Origin: Erodium maritimum
Lineage: Eukaryota; Streptophyta; Magnoliopsida; Geraniales; Geraniaceae
Length of the DNA: 64,000 bases
Reading direction: 5' to 3'
Assembly (NCBI GenBank): GCA_963921825.1
Contig: OY997589.1
Coordinates: 77,794,523 to 77,858,522 of the forward strand
Part shown: one piece after another, positions 10,966 to 21,699 of the stretch
Position numbering within the stretch: the first letter of the stretch is position 1
Layout: every line of letters starts with the position of its first letter
Notes under the pieces: generated by a model
What the model saw: only the letters and a program-made list of their open reading frames with translations
Database searches by the model: none
What the model was told of the DNA's origin: nothing
Made by a program: the position numbers and the translations under genes

Positions 10966-13676
10966 TATCACACCCCAAATCCGGTTCTTGCCCGGACTCG
11001 AGGCATGACTAGTAATAAATGATTAAAAAGGCAATAATTCAACATTTAGTTCCTGAAAATCTCCAATAAGAAACTCAAATCCACAAAACTCAGTTTAAAA
11101 CACAAATAACCCTCAAGGGTGTAATAATAATCCTCCACAAGGTTTGTTCAAAACAGAAATGTGATAAGAACGAAGTCTCTACAATGCACCCACACCAAGA
11201 AGCTCCTGAGCTTCTACTCCTCAATCAAGCCTGTAATCACAACAATGAACTCGAAGGGGTGAGCTTGCGCTAAGTAGGGAAAATACATAACAAGGTGGAC
11301 TATAAACTCAATACTTTCACGGCAAATCAACAAGATGAATCATAGCAATCACAGGTAATAGGTAATCCAATCAGTGTCGTGGCACATGAAGTCACCACCC
11401 TCCGATCCACATAGAATGTGTGCTCTCGGATTTTCCCTCAAATCCAGAGGAGACGCATAACATTGAGGCTACCGGAAACAACCCGTCGGGGCGCTTATCA
11501 TCGGGATTCTCAGAAACGTCTCCAAAGGATTTTATGTCCTCGGGAACCAAGGTATTACTCCCATATGAAGCATACGCTTGGGCAATTCAATAATAATCAG
11601 TTAATAATTGAATAACGCACTAAAACTGAAAACACGAAACAATCCAATTCCAACAACCACCAATTCATTGCCACACATAGTTCACACATCACCAATTCAC
11701 CACAACACATAGTACACGAATCACATAATCATAGCACACCAATCACACAATCACAACTTACCGTTCACTTACCAGTCTCGAACCAACGGGGCATCGATCA
11801 CCTGATTGCACCGCTCGGCACAACCAGTCATACTCGATGCTCCAAGCAACCATTTGAGTAAATCAAGTAATCATTCAAATACATTCAATAGTCAAGTGAG
11901 AGTTTAGTCAACCAATCATAGAAACCTTCAATCGAGCATTCAAATATGCAATTCAACTAGTTCCATTAGACTCTTTAGCCTATCCACTAAGCAACCAAAC
12001 AACCAAGCATGTGATCCTAACACACAACTAATCCGAGGGCTTTGCCAAGGCCACTCTACCAGACAAACAATTCCCAAGTATTGAAAGCGAGTTACACTAG
12101 TGATTGGCATCCTATTCATTCACCACTAGACAATTCCGGTTATTAGTAATTGAAAGACAACTATTCTAGTTATTCGCATCCTATAGGCATATCTAGGACC
12201 TTTCCAATTTTATTAGCCTAACATGCATACTAAGCATCGTAAACGAGGGGTTAAGGCTTTCTCTACCCCGAGGTCTTCCTCTCAACACTCTGATGATAAG
12301 CCCGGTGGTCACCACTCCGTTCTTCACTCGGGTCCCGGCGTGATCTTTGCTCCTCTAACTCATGTCCACGTTCTTCCTTCTTTCCTAGCTTGGTCCCACG
12401 GTTTTGAACCACCAAAAGACCACAAATTAGTTTCCTCAACAAAGTGTTCTTCTCCTCAAACACACAACAATGTTCAGAAATGGATCAAGGTTTGAAGAGG
12501 ATGTGTGGGAATCAAATTGAGCTAAAAGGAAGGGTTTTGGGCTCTGGGGGGTCTGATCCGGAATGCCATACGGACCGTGTGGCTAGCCGTGCCGGAACAT
12601 GGCACGGACCATGTCACAGGCCGGCCCGGAAGCCAGCGTGGAACGCGTCACAGACCGACCCGGAGAGCGACACGGACCGTGTCAGGTACCGTGCCGGACT
12701 CCCGTCCGTTCCGTGCCGTGTGCCGTGCCGGTACCAGGCCCGTTCCGTGCGCCATACCGTGCCCGCACCTGGCCCGGTCCGGGTCAGCTTCCGTATCAGA
12801 CCTGACCAGCTCCTTCCCCTTTCTTCCCCAACTCGAATTTCACGAAAATCTCAACACAAACTCCATTTCTAAGCTCTCTTAGCTCCAAAATGTTCAACCA
12901 AAGATACCCAACAGCTACACCCTCAATGGGTTCATCAAACTTCAACCAAAAACACAATCCAACAACCTACTTCACTACTTCTCCAAGCAACAATCAAATA
13001 AGCAAGTTCTTCAACTTTTAAGCCAAGACCCACAAAACCCAAAGATTGGAAGTGGAAGAAATGGAGAGTTGAGAGTATCCTTACCTCTAGGTAGTTGAGA
13101 TGGAGAAGATGAAGTGAAAATGAAGGCAAAAGGACTAAGAACAAGCTCAAAAATCCAAGCTTTCTTCTCTATCTTCTTCCTCAAGAAATGAGCTCCTCCC
13201 CTCTTCTCTCCTTGTGATTTTCGGCTGCAACAAGAGGAAATAGGCTGAATTGTTGCTCCCTTTCCTTTAAATGACCTAAAATGTCAATTTACTCAAAAAC
13301 CCTTAAGGTCTTATCCCTTTAAAGGTAACTTAGGAGGGCATGAGAGTCATTTGAATCCCCCACTTTCATCCTCCAAGCCAAGCATGACAAGTGTCATGTG
13401 TGGTCACTCCTACTTAATAAATTTCCAGCTTTCCAAGATTTATCGAAGAAACAACCGATAGTAAGCCCAAGTTTGACCGACGGTTGACTTTAACAATATT
13501 ACAGTCAAACTGAAGGAAACCACCCAACTAAGCTAACCGTGATAATGGCTAAGCTTTTTGGGCCCCGGAAAGGTCCTAAATGACTTTCCGAGTCATCGGT
13601 TGACTTTTCTGGCCGAAAGTCAAACTTAGCTAGGATTCACCGGTTCTACCGGGATCGACCGGGAGCGGGTCTTACA
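10966..13676 (-). repeat. 3' LTR of the Tekay element
   Basis: On the forward strand it runs from TATCACACCCC to GGGCGGGTCTTACA-type ends. The normal TGTCACGCCCC edge has suffered changes equivalent to C-to-T on the sense strand. It is 2711 bp; the 5' copy is 2664 bp without its insertion, most of the difference being a deletion of about 49 bp in the 5' copy opposite 12898-12946. The hairpin motif gagcttgcgcta is at 11261-11272. Around 12560-12800 lies a stretch rich in GTGCCG/CACGGACC motifs that gives spurious frames. Confidence 0.92.
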
Positions 13677-13689
13677 ATCTTCCCCCCTT
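13677..13689 (-). other. Polypurine tract
   Basis: On the sense strand this reads AAGGGGGGAAGAT directly next to the 3' LTR. This is where plus-strand DNA synthesis is primed in LTR elements. An equivalent G-run lies at 58516-58528 in the second element. Confidence 0.85.
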
Positions 13690-13730
13690 AAAAGAATTTT
13701 GTCCTCGAAATTTAAAGACAATGGCGTACC

Positions 13731-16700
13731 TCAGAGGTTGAACAGGTGGGGATACCTCTCGCGGATCTCCTCCTCGCGCTCCCACGTGGATCCTGCTCCT
13801 TGGTGACCCCACTGTACCAAGACCAACGGAATCTTCTTGTTCCGCAGGACCTTCTCCTTTGTACCCAAGATCTTGACGGGCTGCTCCTCATAAGTGACAT
13901 CATCAGCTACCTCGATGTCTGACCACTCAATGGTGTGCGAGGGGTCTGCCATGTACTTCCGCAGTTGGGACACATGGAAAACGTTATGCACGTTCCCAAG
14001 CTGCGGTGGCAAGGCCAACCGATAAGCTACAACTCCAATCTTCTCTAAGACCTCAAATGATCCAATAAAACGTGGTGCTAGCTTGCCTCCGCTGGGTCTA
14101 AACCGCACTAGGCCCTTCTTTGGGCTCACCCTCAGAAACACGTGCTCCCCGACCATGAACTCAAGTGGTCTGCGACGCCTGTCTGCGTAGCTCTTCTGCC
14201 GACTCTGTGCGGTCTTCAACCGCTCTCTAATCAACGCGACCTTTTCGGTCGTCTCTCTGATCATGTCTGGTCCAAGTAAGCTCCGGTCCCCAACCTCAGC
14301 CCAACATACCGGCGATCTACAAGGTTTTCCATACAAAGCCTCGAATGGTGCCATACCAATGCTGGACTGGTAACTGTTGTTGTAGGCAAATTCTGCTAAA
14401 GGCAAATGATCCTCCCATGATCCCTGAAAGTCAAGCACACAAGCTCGAAGCATGTCCTCTAGAATCTGAATGGTGCGCTCTGATTGTCCATCTGTCTCGG
14501 GATGGTAAGCTGTGCTCAACAGTACCTCGGTGCCCAAAGCCTTCTGTAGGCTCTTCCAGAACCTGGATGTGAAACGAGGGTCTCTATCCGATACCACTGA
14601 CACTGGTACTCCGTGTAGACGAACAATCTCTCTGACATACAAACGACCCAACATGTCCACAGAATCAGTCATCCTCATACCCAGAAAGTGTGCCGACTTA
14701 GTCAGTCGATCAACCACTACCCAAACAGCGTCGTGCCCCTTCGACGACCTGGGCAACCCACACACAAAGTCCATAGTCACATGCTCCCACTTCCACTCGG
14801 AGATCGGTAATGGCTGCAGCAAGCCTGCGGGACGCCTGTGCTCGGCCTTCACCTGTTGGCAGGTGAGGCATCGGGAAACGAAATCTGCAACCGCCCCACG
14901 CATCCCACTCCACCAAAACTGTCTTCGCATGTCTCTATACATCTTGTTTCCACCGGGGTGCACAACCAGACGGGAGTGGTGGCACTCACGCAATACGGTG
15001 TCTCTGTAACCACTGGGCACAAACAGCCGTCCTCTAAAGCGGATACCCTGATCGGTGCCCATCTTCCAACCCTCGAGCTTGACACCGTCAATCAATCTCT
15101 CACGAATCCCTGCTGTCTCAGCGTCCTCCGTCTGTGCCTCTAGCACCCGAGCAAATAGCGTGGGCTGAGCCACCAAGGCACACAAGGCCAAACCCTCTGT
15201 GACCTCCTCCAACTCCAGTCTGAATAAGCTCAACTGCTCCAGCATGTCCCACTCTCGGACAGCCATGCTGGCAACGCAGTGACTCGACTTCCTGCTCAAC
15301 GCATCGGCGACCACGTTCGCCTTGCCCGGATGATAGAGCAACTCGAAGTCGTACTCCTCAAGTAACTCCATCCACCGCCTTTGGCGCATGTTCAAATCAC
15401 GCTGCGAGAAGATATACTTGAGGCTCTTGTGGTCTGAAAACACCCTGAACTGCTCACCGTACAGATAGTGTCTCCAGCTCTTCAGCGCAAATACCACCGC
15501 TGCTAGCTCAAGATCATGGGTCGGGTAGTTGCGCTCATGCACCTTCAACTGCCTTGAGCCATAAGCAACTACCTTTCCACTCTGCATCAAAACACAACCT
15601 AGCCCTTCGCCTGAGGCGTCACAGTACACGTCATAGCCTACTCCCCGCTCTGGAACAATCAACACCGGAGCGGTGGTCAATCGAGCCTTTAGCTCGCGAA
15701 AATAGCGCTCACACTCATCCGTCCAACGGTACTCCGCTCCCTTGCGGGTCAAAGCTATCATAGGTGCTGCAAGGCGGGAGAAATCCTGAACGAAGCGCCG
15801 GTAATAACCTGCCAACCCTAGAAAGCTCCGAATCTCAAATACACTACTGGGTCTGGCCCACTTCGACACTGCCTCAACCTTGGCTGGATCGACCAAGATG
15901 CCCTCCCAAGATACCACGTGCCCGATGAACTTCACCTCTGTGAGCCATAATTCGCACTTCTCCAGATTGCCGTACAACTGGTGAGTGCGTAAAAGTGTCA
16001 AGACGGTCCGCAGATGCTCCTCATGCGCCTCCTCACTGGGCGAGTAGATCAAGATGTCATCGACAAAGACTACTACAAACTGGTCTAGATAAGGTCTGAA
16101 GATGCCATTCATCAAGTCCACAAAGGCGGCCGGCGCGTTCGTCAAACCGAACGGCATCACCAGAAACTCAAAGTGTTCATAACGAGTTCGGAACGCTGTC
16201 TTCTCTACGTCCTCAGGTCGGACCCTCAGCTGGTAGTACCCCGATCGAAGATCGATCTTCGAGAAGTACCTTGCTCCCCTCAGCTGGTCGAATAAATCAT
16301 CAATCCTCGGCATCGGGTAGTGGTTCTTCACTGTCACCCGGTTCAGCTTCTTGTAATCGATGCACATCCTCAAGGCTCCACCCTTGTTCTTCACGAAAAG
16401 GGCGGGTGCTCCCCACGGAGATACGCTCGGGCGGATGAAACCCTTCTGCTGCAGTTCCTCGAGTTGTCGCTTTAGCTCGACCAACTCGGCTGGCGCAAAC
16501 CGATACGGCGTCATCGAGATCGGCGCCGTACCCGGGATCAGATCGATCCTGAACTCCACCTCTCGCGCTGGTGGCAAGCCCGATAGTTCCTCCGGGAAGA
16601 CCTCCGAGAACTCACGCACTACCCTCGGTAGCTCACTGCTACTCTGCACGATCTCTGCCTCAGATCCCGTAGTCAAGGCGGATAAGAGAACTCCGCTCTT

Positions 16701-17126
16701 GCTACCCAAAACACACGTGATCACCCTATCACCTGACCTCACTGTCACCTGACGTCGATAGCAGTCGATCGTCGCTCGATACCTCGCGAGCCATTCCATA
16801 CCCAGAATCATGTCAAAGGCGTTCAGATCAAGAACGAGTAAGTCACCAAGAAAGGGGCAATCTGCCACCCTAATCGCACAGTCTCTACAAACGGTGCTCA
16901 ACACCACCTCACCCGTAGCCGGGGTCTCCAAACAAAGGGGTTGACTCAAAGTCTCCACCCGCAAACCCAAAGAAGAAGCAGTAGACGAAGATATGAACGA
17001 ATGGGAAGCTCCCGTATCAAATAAAAATGAAGTCCACGCATTATAAAGTAAACACGTACCCTGAGTGGCCTCATGGCCGGCGTACGGCCTCTCAATCCTA
17101 GAATCAGTAACTGCAAAGACTCGGCC
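13731..17126 (-). CDS. pol: Gypsy pol: protease, reverse transcriptase, RNase H, integrase, chromodomain-like tail
   Basis: An open frame of about 1130 codons. Domains in order on the reverse strand: protease site DTGAS at 17018-17004; reverse transcriptase with [23 protein letters not shown] and FVDDIL (VDD codons 16064-16056); RNase H with [13 protein letters not shown] near 15630; integrase with an HHCC zinc module ([11 protein letters not shown], then CLTCQQ) near 14850-14960 and a D-D-E core (MDFVCGLP near 14775, SDRDPRF near 14596, DGQSERT near 14482); then a chromodomain-like end. All catalytic residues I looked for are present. The frame is part of a larger gag-pol polyprotein: no start codon is expected here, and the same frame runs on upstream past TAG codons at 17127 and 17220. 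Confidence 0.93.
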   Translation of the reverse strand, partial: GRVFAVTDSRIERPYAGHEATQGTCLLYNAWTSFLFDTGASHSFISSSTASSLGLRVETLSQPLCLETPATGEVVLSTVCRDCAIRVADCPFLGDLLVLDLNAFDMILGMEWLARYRATIDCYRRQVTVRSGDRVITCVLGSKSGVLLSALTTGSEAEIVQSSSELPRVVREFSEVFPEELSGLPPAREVEFRIDLIPGTAPISMTPYRFAPAELVELKRQLEELQQKGFIRPSVSPWGAPALFVKNKGGALRMCIDYKKLNRVTVKNHYPMPRIDDLFDQLRGARYFSKIDLRSGYYQLRVRPEDVEKTAFRTRYEHFEFLVMPFGLTNAPAAFVDLMNGIFRPYLDQFVVVFVDDILIYSPSEEAHEEHLRTVLTLLRTHQLYGNLEKCELWLTEVKFIGHVVSWEGILVDPAKVEAVSKWARPSSVFEIRSFLGLAGYYRRFVQDFSRLAAPMIALTRKGAEYRWTDECERYFRELKARLTTAPVLIVPERGVGYDVYCDASGEGLGCVLMQSGKVVAYGSRQLKVHERNYPTHDLELAAVVFALKSWRHYLYGEQFRVFSDHKSLKYIFSQRDLNMRQRRWMELLEEYDFELLYHPGKANVVADALSRKSSHCVASMAVREWDMLEQLSLFRLELEEVTEGLALCALVAQPTLFARVLEAQTEDAETAGIRERLIDGVKLEGWKMGTDQGIRFRGRLFVPSGYRDTVLRECHHSRLVVHPGGNKMYRDMRRQFWWSGMRGAVADFVSRCLTCQQVKAEHRRPAGLLQPLPISEWKWEHVTMDFVCGLPRSSKGHDAVWVVVDRLTKSAHFLGMRMTDSVDMLGRLYVREIVRLHGVPVSVVSDRDPRFTSRFWKSLQKALGTEVLLSTAYHPETDGQSERTIQILEDMLRACVLDFQGSWEDHLPLAEFAYNNSYQSSIGMAPFEALYGKPCRSPVCWAEVGDRSLLGPDMIRETTEKVALIRERLKTAQSRQKSYADRRRRPLEFMVGEHVFLRVSPKKGLVRFRPSGGKLAPRFIGSFEVLEKIGVVAYRLALPPQLGNVHNVFHVSQLRKYMADPSHTIEWSDIEVADDVTYEEQPVKILGTKEKVLRNKKIPLVLVQWGHQGAGSTWEREEEIRERYPHLFNL

Positions 17127-18582
17127 CTACTGTGCCGGTGGTCCTCCTCTCGGTGGTGGGGGAAGTGCCACCTGCTGGCCAGTTCTCGGCTGGTGCCTCT
17201 GACCTGCTGCTCCCGCCGCCTAACGCGGAGCTCTCGGCTGCGGTGCCTGACGTGGTCTGACAGGTGGTGCATGGCGAGTCTGAGTCTGCTGGGGCCTCGG
17301 TGCAGGCGCTCTACCAGCTAGCTCAGGGCATGCCCGGATGAAATGATCAGATCGACCACACTGGTAGCACCCCCTCTGTCCCCCCTGCTGTGCCAGCTCA
17401 GGACACGCACGCATGAAGTGGTCAGCGCTGCCGCACTGATAGCACCCCCTCGGCTCACTCTGATGTCTGTCTCTGGTCCCCTGGGGACGATCATCATGGC
17501 GCTCTACAGGTCCATTGCCCCTCGGGCAGTCTCATGCCAGGTGACCCTGTTTTCCACATCGAGGACACAGCTGTGCCACCGGGGCGAGTCCAACTGACGT
17601 TACGGTCCCTGCTCGGCGCATGCCATCCTGCTGAAACTGAGGCTGAAAGTGTCCTGCAACTCTCTGTCTGCGTCGGTCTCGACGGTCAGACGGCTGCACA
17701 AAGCCACTCGGCCTAGGCCTAGTCTCTCGCACCCTGATAGTCTCTCTGAAGTTTCTCTCCATGGCTAAAGCCTGATCCAAGAGTGTGGAGTACTCTGCGG
17801 TCCTGAAGGCGATAACCCTGTCGGCTATCGACGGGATGAGCCCGTTCTCAAATCTCCTGCATCGGTCATCCGCAGTCTGAACCAACTCCGGCGCGAAGCG
17901 GGCCAGAGAAGTAAACCTCACTGCATACTCAGAAACACTCAAACCCCTCTGACGTAAGTCCAGAAACTGCTGGCGCCGGTCATCCCGAATGGAGCGGGGG
18001 ATGTACTGTTCCAAGAACAGCCTGCTGAATAACTGAAAATCACTGCCGACCCTGTCCTGCACTGACTGCCACCAGTAGTAGGCCTCTCCCTCAAGCTGGA
18101 AAGTGGCGAGCGAAAACTCTCAGGCGTCCCTCCGATTCTCCAGAGGTATCGAGGTTGCGGGTAACCCGCTCCAACCAGCCCGAAGCTGCCTCGGGGTCCG
18201 CTCCCCCGGAGTAGGTCGGCGTACCGAGTCTACGAAACTCCCTGAGCGATTGGGCCGTGAGGCTATCAAACTGTCCTGGCCTCTCCCCAAAATCTGCTGA
18301 AGCAACAGGCATGGGCTCTGGTGCCGGTGCTGTAGTCCCCTGCTGCGCACTCAAGGCTGCTAGCACAGCGCGAACCACCTCCTCGAGAGGGGTCGCCTGA
18401 GTCGGCTCTGCGACTGGAGATGTCCTGGGTAGCGACCCTGTTAGTCCACCCTCAAAGCGCTGATGCTCTGTGGAAGCAGCATCCTGGGCATCAACTGCCC
18501 CCTCCTGCTCAGCGGCAGGTGCCTTACTCGAGCCCCCAGCTGGGCGGCTCCGGGTACCTCTCGGAACATACGTACGAGCCAT
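17127..18582 (-). pseudogene. gag: Gypsy gag with zinc knuckles, broken by stops and a frameshift
   Basis: The ATG at 18582-18580 begins MARTYVPRG, matching MSPTYVPRG in the element at 55165. The capsid-like region reads QQFLDLRQRGLSVSEYAVRFTSLARFAP-type sequence near 17900-17960. Two CCHC knuckles follow: CPRCGKQGHLA, whose next Arg is a TGA at 17534-17532, and CYQCGRSDHFIRACPE near 17340-17375. A frameshift lies near 18115, where the related copies read VSFATFQLEG. Stops at 17532 (CGA to TGA), 17220 and 17127 (CAG to TAG, judged from related copies) share the frame of pol, so gag and pol were one frame. The protein would package element RNA. Confidence 0.88.
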
Positions 18583-19890
18583 GTCGCCTATCCGCCTGCA
18601 CGGATAACGCACATGTTCAGTACTTAGTTTAAAAGCGGTTCTCACACGTTACAAGGACGATCGCACGCGTCACACAAGTCACCCACAGATACGCCCCTCA
18701 CACTAGTAGATATATATACTCATATAATATAGAACACAAGTTCGCATCTCTATGCGTCTCACAACAACAACCAGCGATTTAAGCAATCAACCACCAACTC
18801 CCACAGGAGGGTTCCAACTCAAGCACACCACACAAAGCACAAATCCACAGGCACACCCCTTGCTCGGGTATCCTTTCACAAAGAGGGGTTTAGCACTTAA
18901 TACAATTCAATTCCACAATCACTCTTAACCCTTCCTTCCCTTCCAAAGATTCTCAATTCTTAACTTTTACCCAAGGTTTTTCGTGTCGATCTCATGTTGT
19001 TACAACCTGATTCAGGCGTCCCCGAACCTCATTGTAACAACTGGACATCGAACCATCATGCTCAACTACAGTGACGCCCCTGAGTCAACCAGTGATGGTG
19101 TAAACATTTTAGTTCTACTGAAAATTCGGCATGACCCATTCGTATTTTCCCTTAACCCTCCGCTTAAGGGGGACAAGTACCAACACAAAATCACAAGGTA
19201 AAAGTATGCAGAGTTCTCATGCTCAGCCAAAGAAATCACACAGTCAATAAACGGAGTTCTCGTGCTCCTAAAGTACACAACGCAATCAATAAACGGAGTT
19301 CTCGTGCTCCCAAATACTACGGGGTGCTCGTGCCCCAAACTCGCCACACACGGGCACACGGGGTTCTCGTGCCCCAATCTCACCACACAAGGGCATACGA
19401 GGTTCTCGTGCCCCAATCTCACCACACAAGGGCATACGGGGTTCTCGTGCCCCAAACAAAGTTCTCATACAACGGGATACGGGGTTCTCGCGCCCCACCC
19501 AAAACATTCAAAACAAGCACACATGGAGTACTCATGCTCCAGAAAAGCAGTCAACCACAAGTCAACACTTGAACAGGACCAAACTACAATTTGAAAATTT
19601 TCGAAGTGATCCACCAAAATGGCAACACCACCAACCGTTGGCTCACTCTACCATGAATGCATAGCGGGTCGATCGTTGACCGTTAATCCAATTCCGATCT
19701 CAACCATTCGGCTTCATCGATCACTAGGGAGAGAATACCAACCAAGTAATGCAAACATTGTAGTGTAAGGTTCCATTTAGGACAACCATTAAAGCGACTC
19801 ACGACTCAAACTCCCTAACTCTACCCACCTAATGACTTCGGTCCGAGGTTTGAAAATCAGTTCATAAGACAACTGTTTCAAATGAAACCA
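18583..19890 (-). other. 5' leader between primer site and gag
   Basis: This 1.3-kb non-coding leader is conserved in parts with the leader at 60296-60965. The best shared block is TTGTTACAA (18997-19005) and TTGTAACAA (19032-19040), a perfect 9-bp inverted repeat around GATTCAGGCGTCCCCGAAC. In the second element the block is GTTACAA (60586-60592) with TTGTAAC (60619-60625) around the same core. Between this block and the primer site lies the hairpin array at 19211-19540. In retroelements such leaders carry packaging and dimerisation signals; that role here is inference. Confidence 0.65.
19211..19540 (-). repeat. Array of about nine 16-nt hairpin repeats in the leader
   Basis: Each unit is a 4-bp stem around an 8-nt loop, on the forward strand GGGG-TTCTCGTG-CCCC or GGAG-TTCTCGTG-CTCC. 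Positions: 19211-19224 (short stem), 19253-19268, 19295-19310, 19321-19336, 19360-19375, 19399-19414 (one mismatch), 19438-19453, 19481-19496, 19525-19540. Spacing is 39-44 nt. Stem pair 3:14 is A-T in three full-length units and G-C in four, a compensatory change. A degenerate unit near 19460 has lost its stem. Confidence 0.8.
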
Positions 19891-19903
19891 GGCTCTGATA
19901 CCA
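19891..19903 (-). other. Primer binding site, initiator-Met tRNA type
   Basis: On the sense strand it reads TGGTATCAGAGCC, complementary to the 3' end of plant initiator-Met tRNA. Three bases separate it from the 5' LTR at 19907. Confidence 0.9.
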
Positions 19904-19906
19904 AAT

Positions 19907-21699
19907 TGTCACGCCCCAAATCCGGTTCTTGCCCGGACTCGAGGCATGACTAGTAATAAATGATTAAAAAGGCAATAATTCAACATTTAGTTCCTGAAAA
20001 TCTCCAATAAGAAACTCAAATCCACAAAACTCAGTTTAAAACACAAATAACCCTCCAGGGGTGTAATAATAATCCTCCACAAGGTTTGTTCAAAACAGAA
20101 ATGTGATAAGAACGAAGTCTCTACAATGCACCCACACCAAGAAGCTCCCGAGCTTCTACTCCTCAATCAAGCCTGTAATCACAACAATGAACTCGAAGGG
20201 GTGAGCTTGCGCTAAGTAGGGAAAATACATAACTAGGTGGACTATAAACTCAATACTTTCACGGCAAATCAACAAGATGAATTTTAGCAATCACAGGTAA
20301 TAGGTAATCCAATCAGTGCCGTGGCACATGAAGTCACCACCCTCCGATCCACATAGAATGTGTCCTCTCGGATTTTCCCTCAAATCCAGAGGAGACGCAT
20401 AACATTGAGGCTACCGGAAACAACCCGTCGGGGCGCTTATCATCGGGATTCTCAGAAACGTCTCCAAAGGATTTTATGTCCTCGGGAACCAAGGTATTAC
20501 TCCCATAGGAAGCATACGCTTGAGCAATTCAATAATAATCAGTTAATAATTGAATAACGCACTCAAACTGAAAACACGAAACAATCCAATTCCAACAACC
20601 ACCAATTCATTGCCACACATAGTTCACACATCACCAATTCACCACAACACACAATACACGAATCACATAATCATAGCACACCAATCACACAATCACAACT
20701 TACCGTTCACTTACCAGTCTCGAACCAACGGGGCATCGATCACCTGATTGCACCGCTCGGCACAACCAGTCATACTCGATGCTCCAAGCAACCATTTGAG
20801 TAAATCAAGTAATCATTCAAATACATTCAATAGTCAAGTGAGAGTTTAGTCAACCAATCATAGAAACCTTCAATCGAGAATTCAAATATGCAATTCAACT
20901 AGTTCCGTTAGACTCTTTAGCCTATCCACTAAGCAACCAAACAACCAAGCATGTGATCCTAACACACAACTAATCCGAGGGCTTTGCCAAGGCCACTCTA
21001 CCAGACAAACAATTCCCAAGTATTGAAAGCGAGTTACACTAGTGATTGACATCCTATTCATTCACCACTAGACAATTCCGGTTATTAGTAATTGAAAGAC
21101 AACTATTCTAGTTATTCGCATCCTATAGGCATATTTAGGACCTTTCCAATTTTATTAGCCTAACATGCATACTAAGCATCGTAAACGAGGGGTTAAGGCT
21201 TTCCCTACCTCGAGGTCTTCCTTTCAACACTCTGATGATAAGACCGGTGGTCACCACTCCGTTCTTCACTCGGGTCCCGACGTGATCTTTGCTCCTCTAA
21301 CTCATGTCCATGTTCTTCCTTCTTTCCTAGCTTGGTCCCACGGTTTTGAACCACCAAAAGACCACAAATTAGTTTCCTCAACAAAGTGTTCTTCTCCTCA
21401 AACACACAACAATGTTCAGAAATGGATCAAGGTTTGAAGAGGATGTGTGGGAATCAAATTGAGCTAAAAGGAAGGGTTTTGGGCTCTGGGGGGTCTGATC
21501 CGGAATGCCATACGGACCGTGTGGCTAGCCGTGCCGGAACATGGCACGGACCATGTCACAGGCCGGCCCGGAAGCCAGCGTGGAACGCGTCACAGACCGG
21601 CCCGGAGAGCGACACGGACCGTGTCAGGTACCGTGCCGGACTCCCGTCCGTTCCGTGCCGTGTGCCGTGCCGGTACCAGGCCCGTTCCGTGCGGCATAC
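19907..21699 (-). repeat. 5' LTR of the Tekay element, inner part
   Basis: It begins TGTCACGCCCC beside the primer site and runs collinear with the 3' LTR until GGCATAC at 21699, where a solo LTR of the same family is inserted. The hairpin motif is at 20203-20214, with the same stem change as the 3' LTR. The rest of this LTR is at 24388-25263. Confidence 0.92.

Noticed and set aside
12444-12882. Frames of 101-142 codons repeated near 21386 and 23301
   Set aside because: They recur in all copies of the same LTR, over the CACGGACC/GTGCCG-rich stretch, and differ in frame and length. LTR sequence, not a gene.
13731-16970. Annotation of pol as beginning with Met at 16970
   Set aside because: The codon there is TTG within the protease domain. 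The protease site DTGAS lies upstream in the same frame, so translation is of a gag-pol polyprotein, not from this point.
19211-19540. CRISPR-like spacing of short palindromic repeats
   Set aside because: The spacing of 39-44 nt superficially resembles a CRISPR array, but the units lie in a retrotransposon leader of a plant genome, the intervening sequences are themselves repeated, and no cas gene exists.
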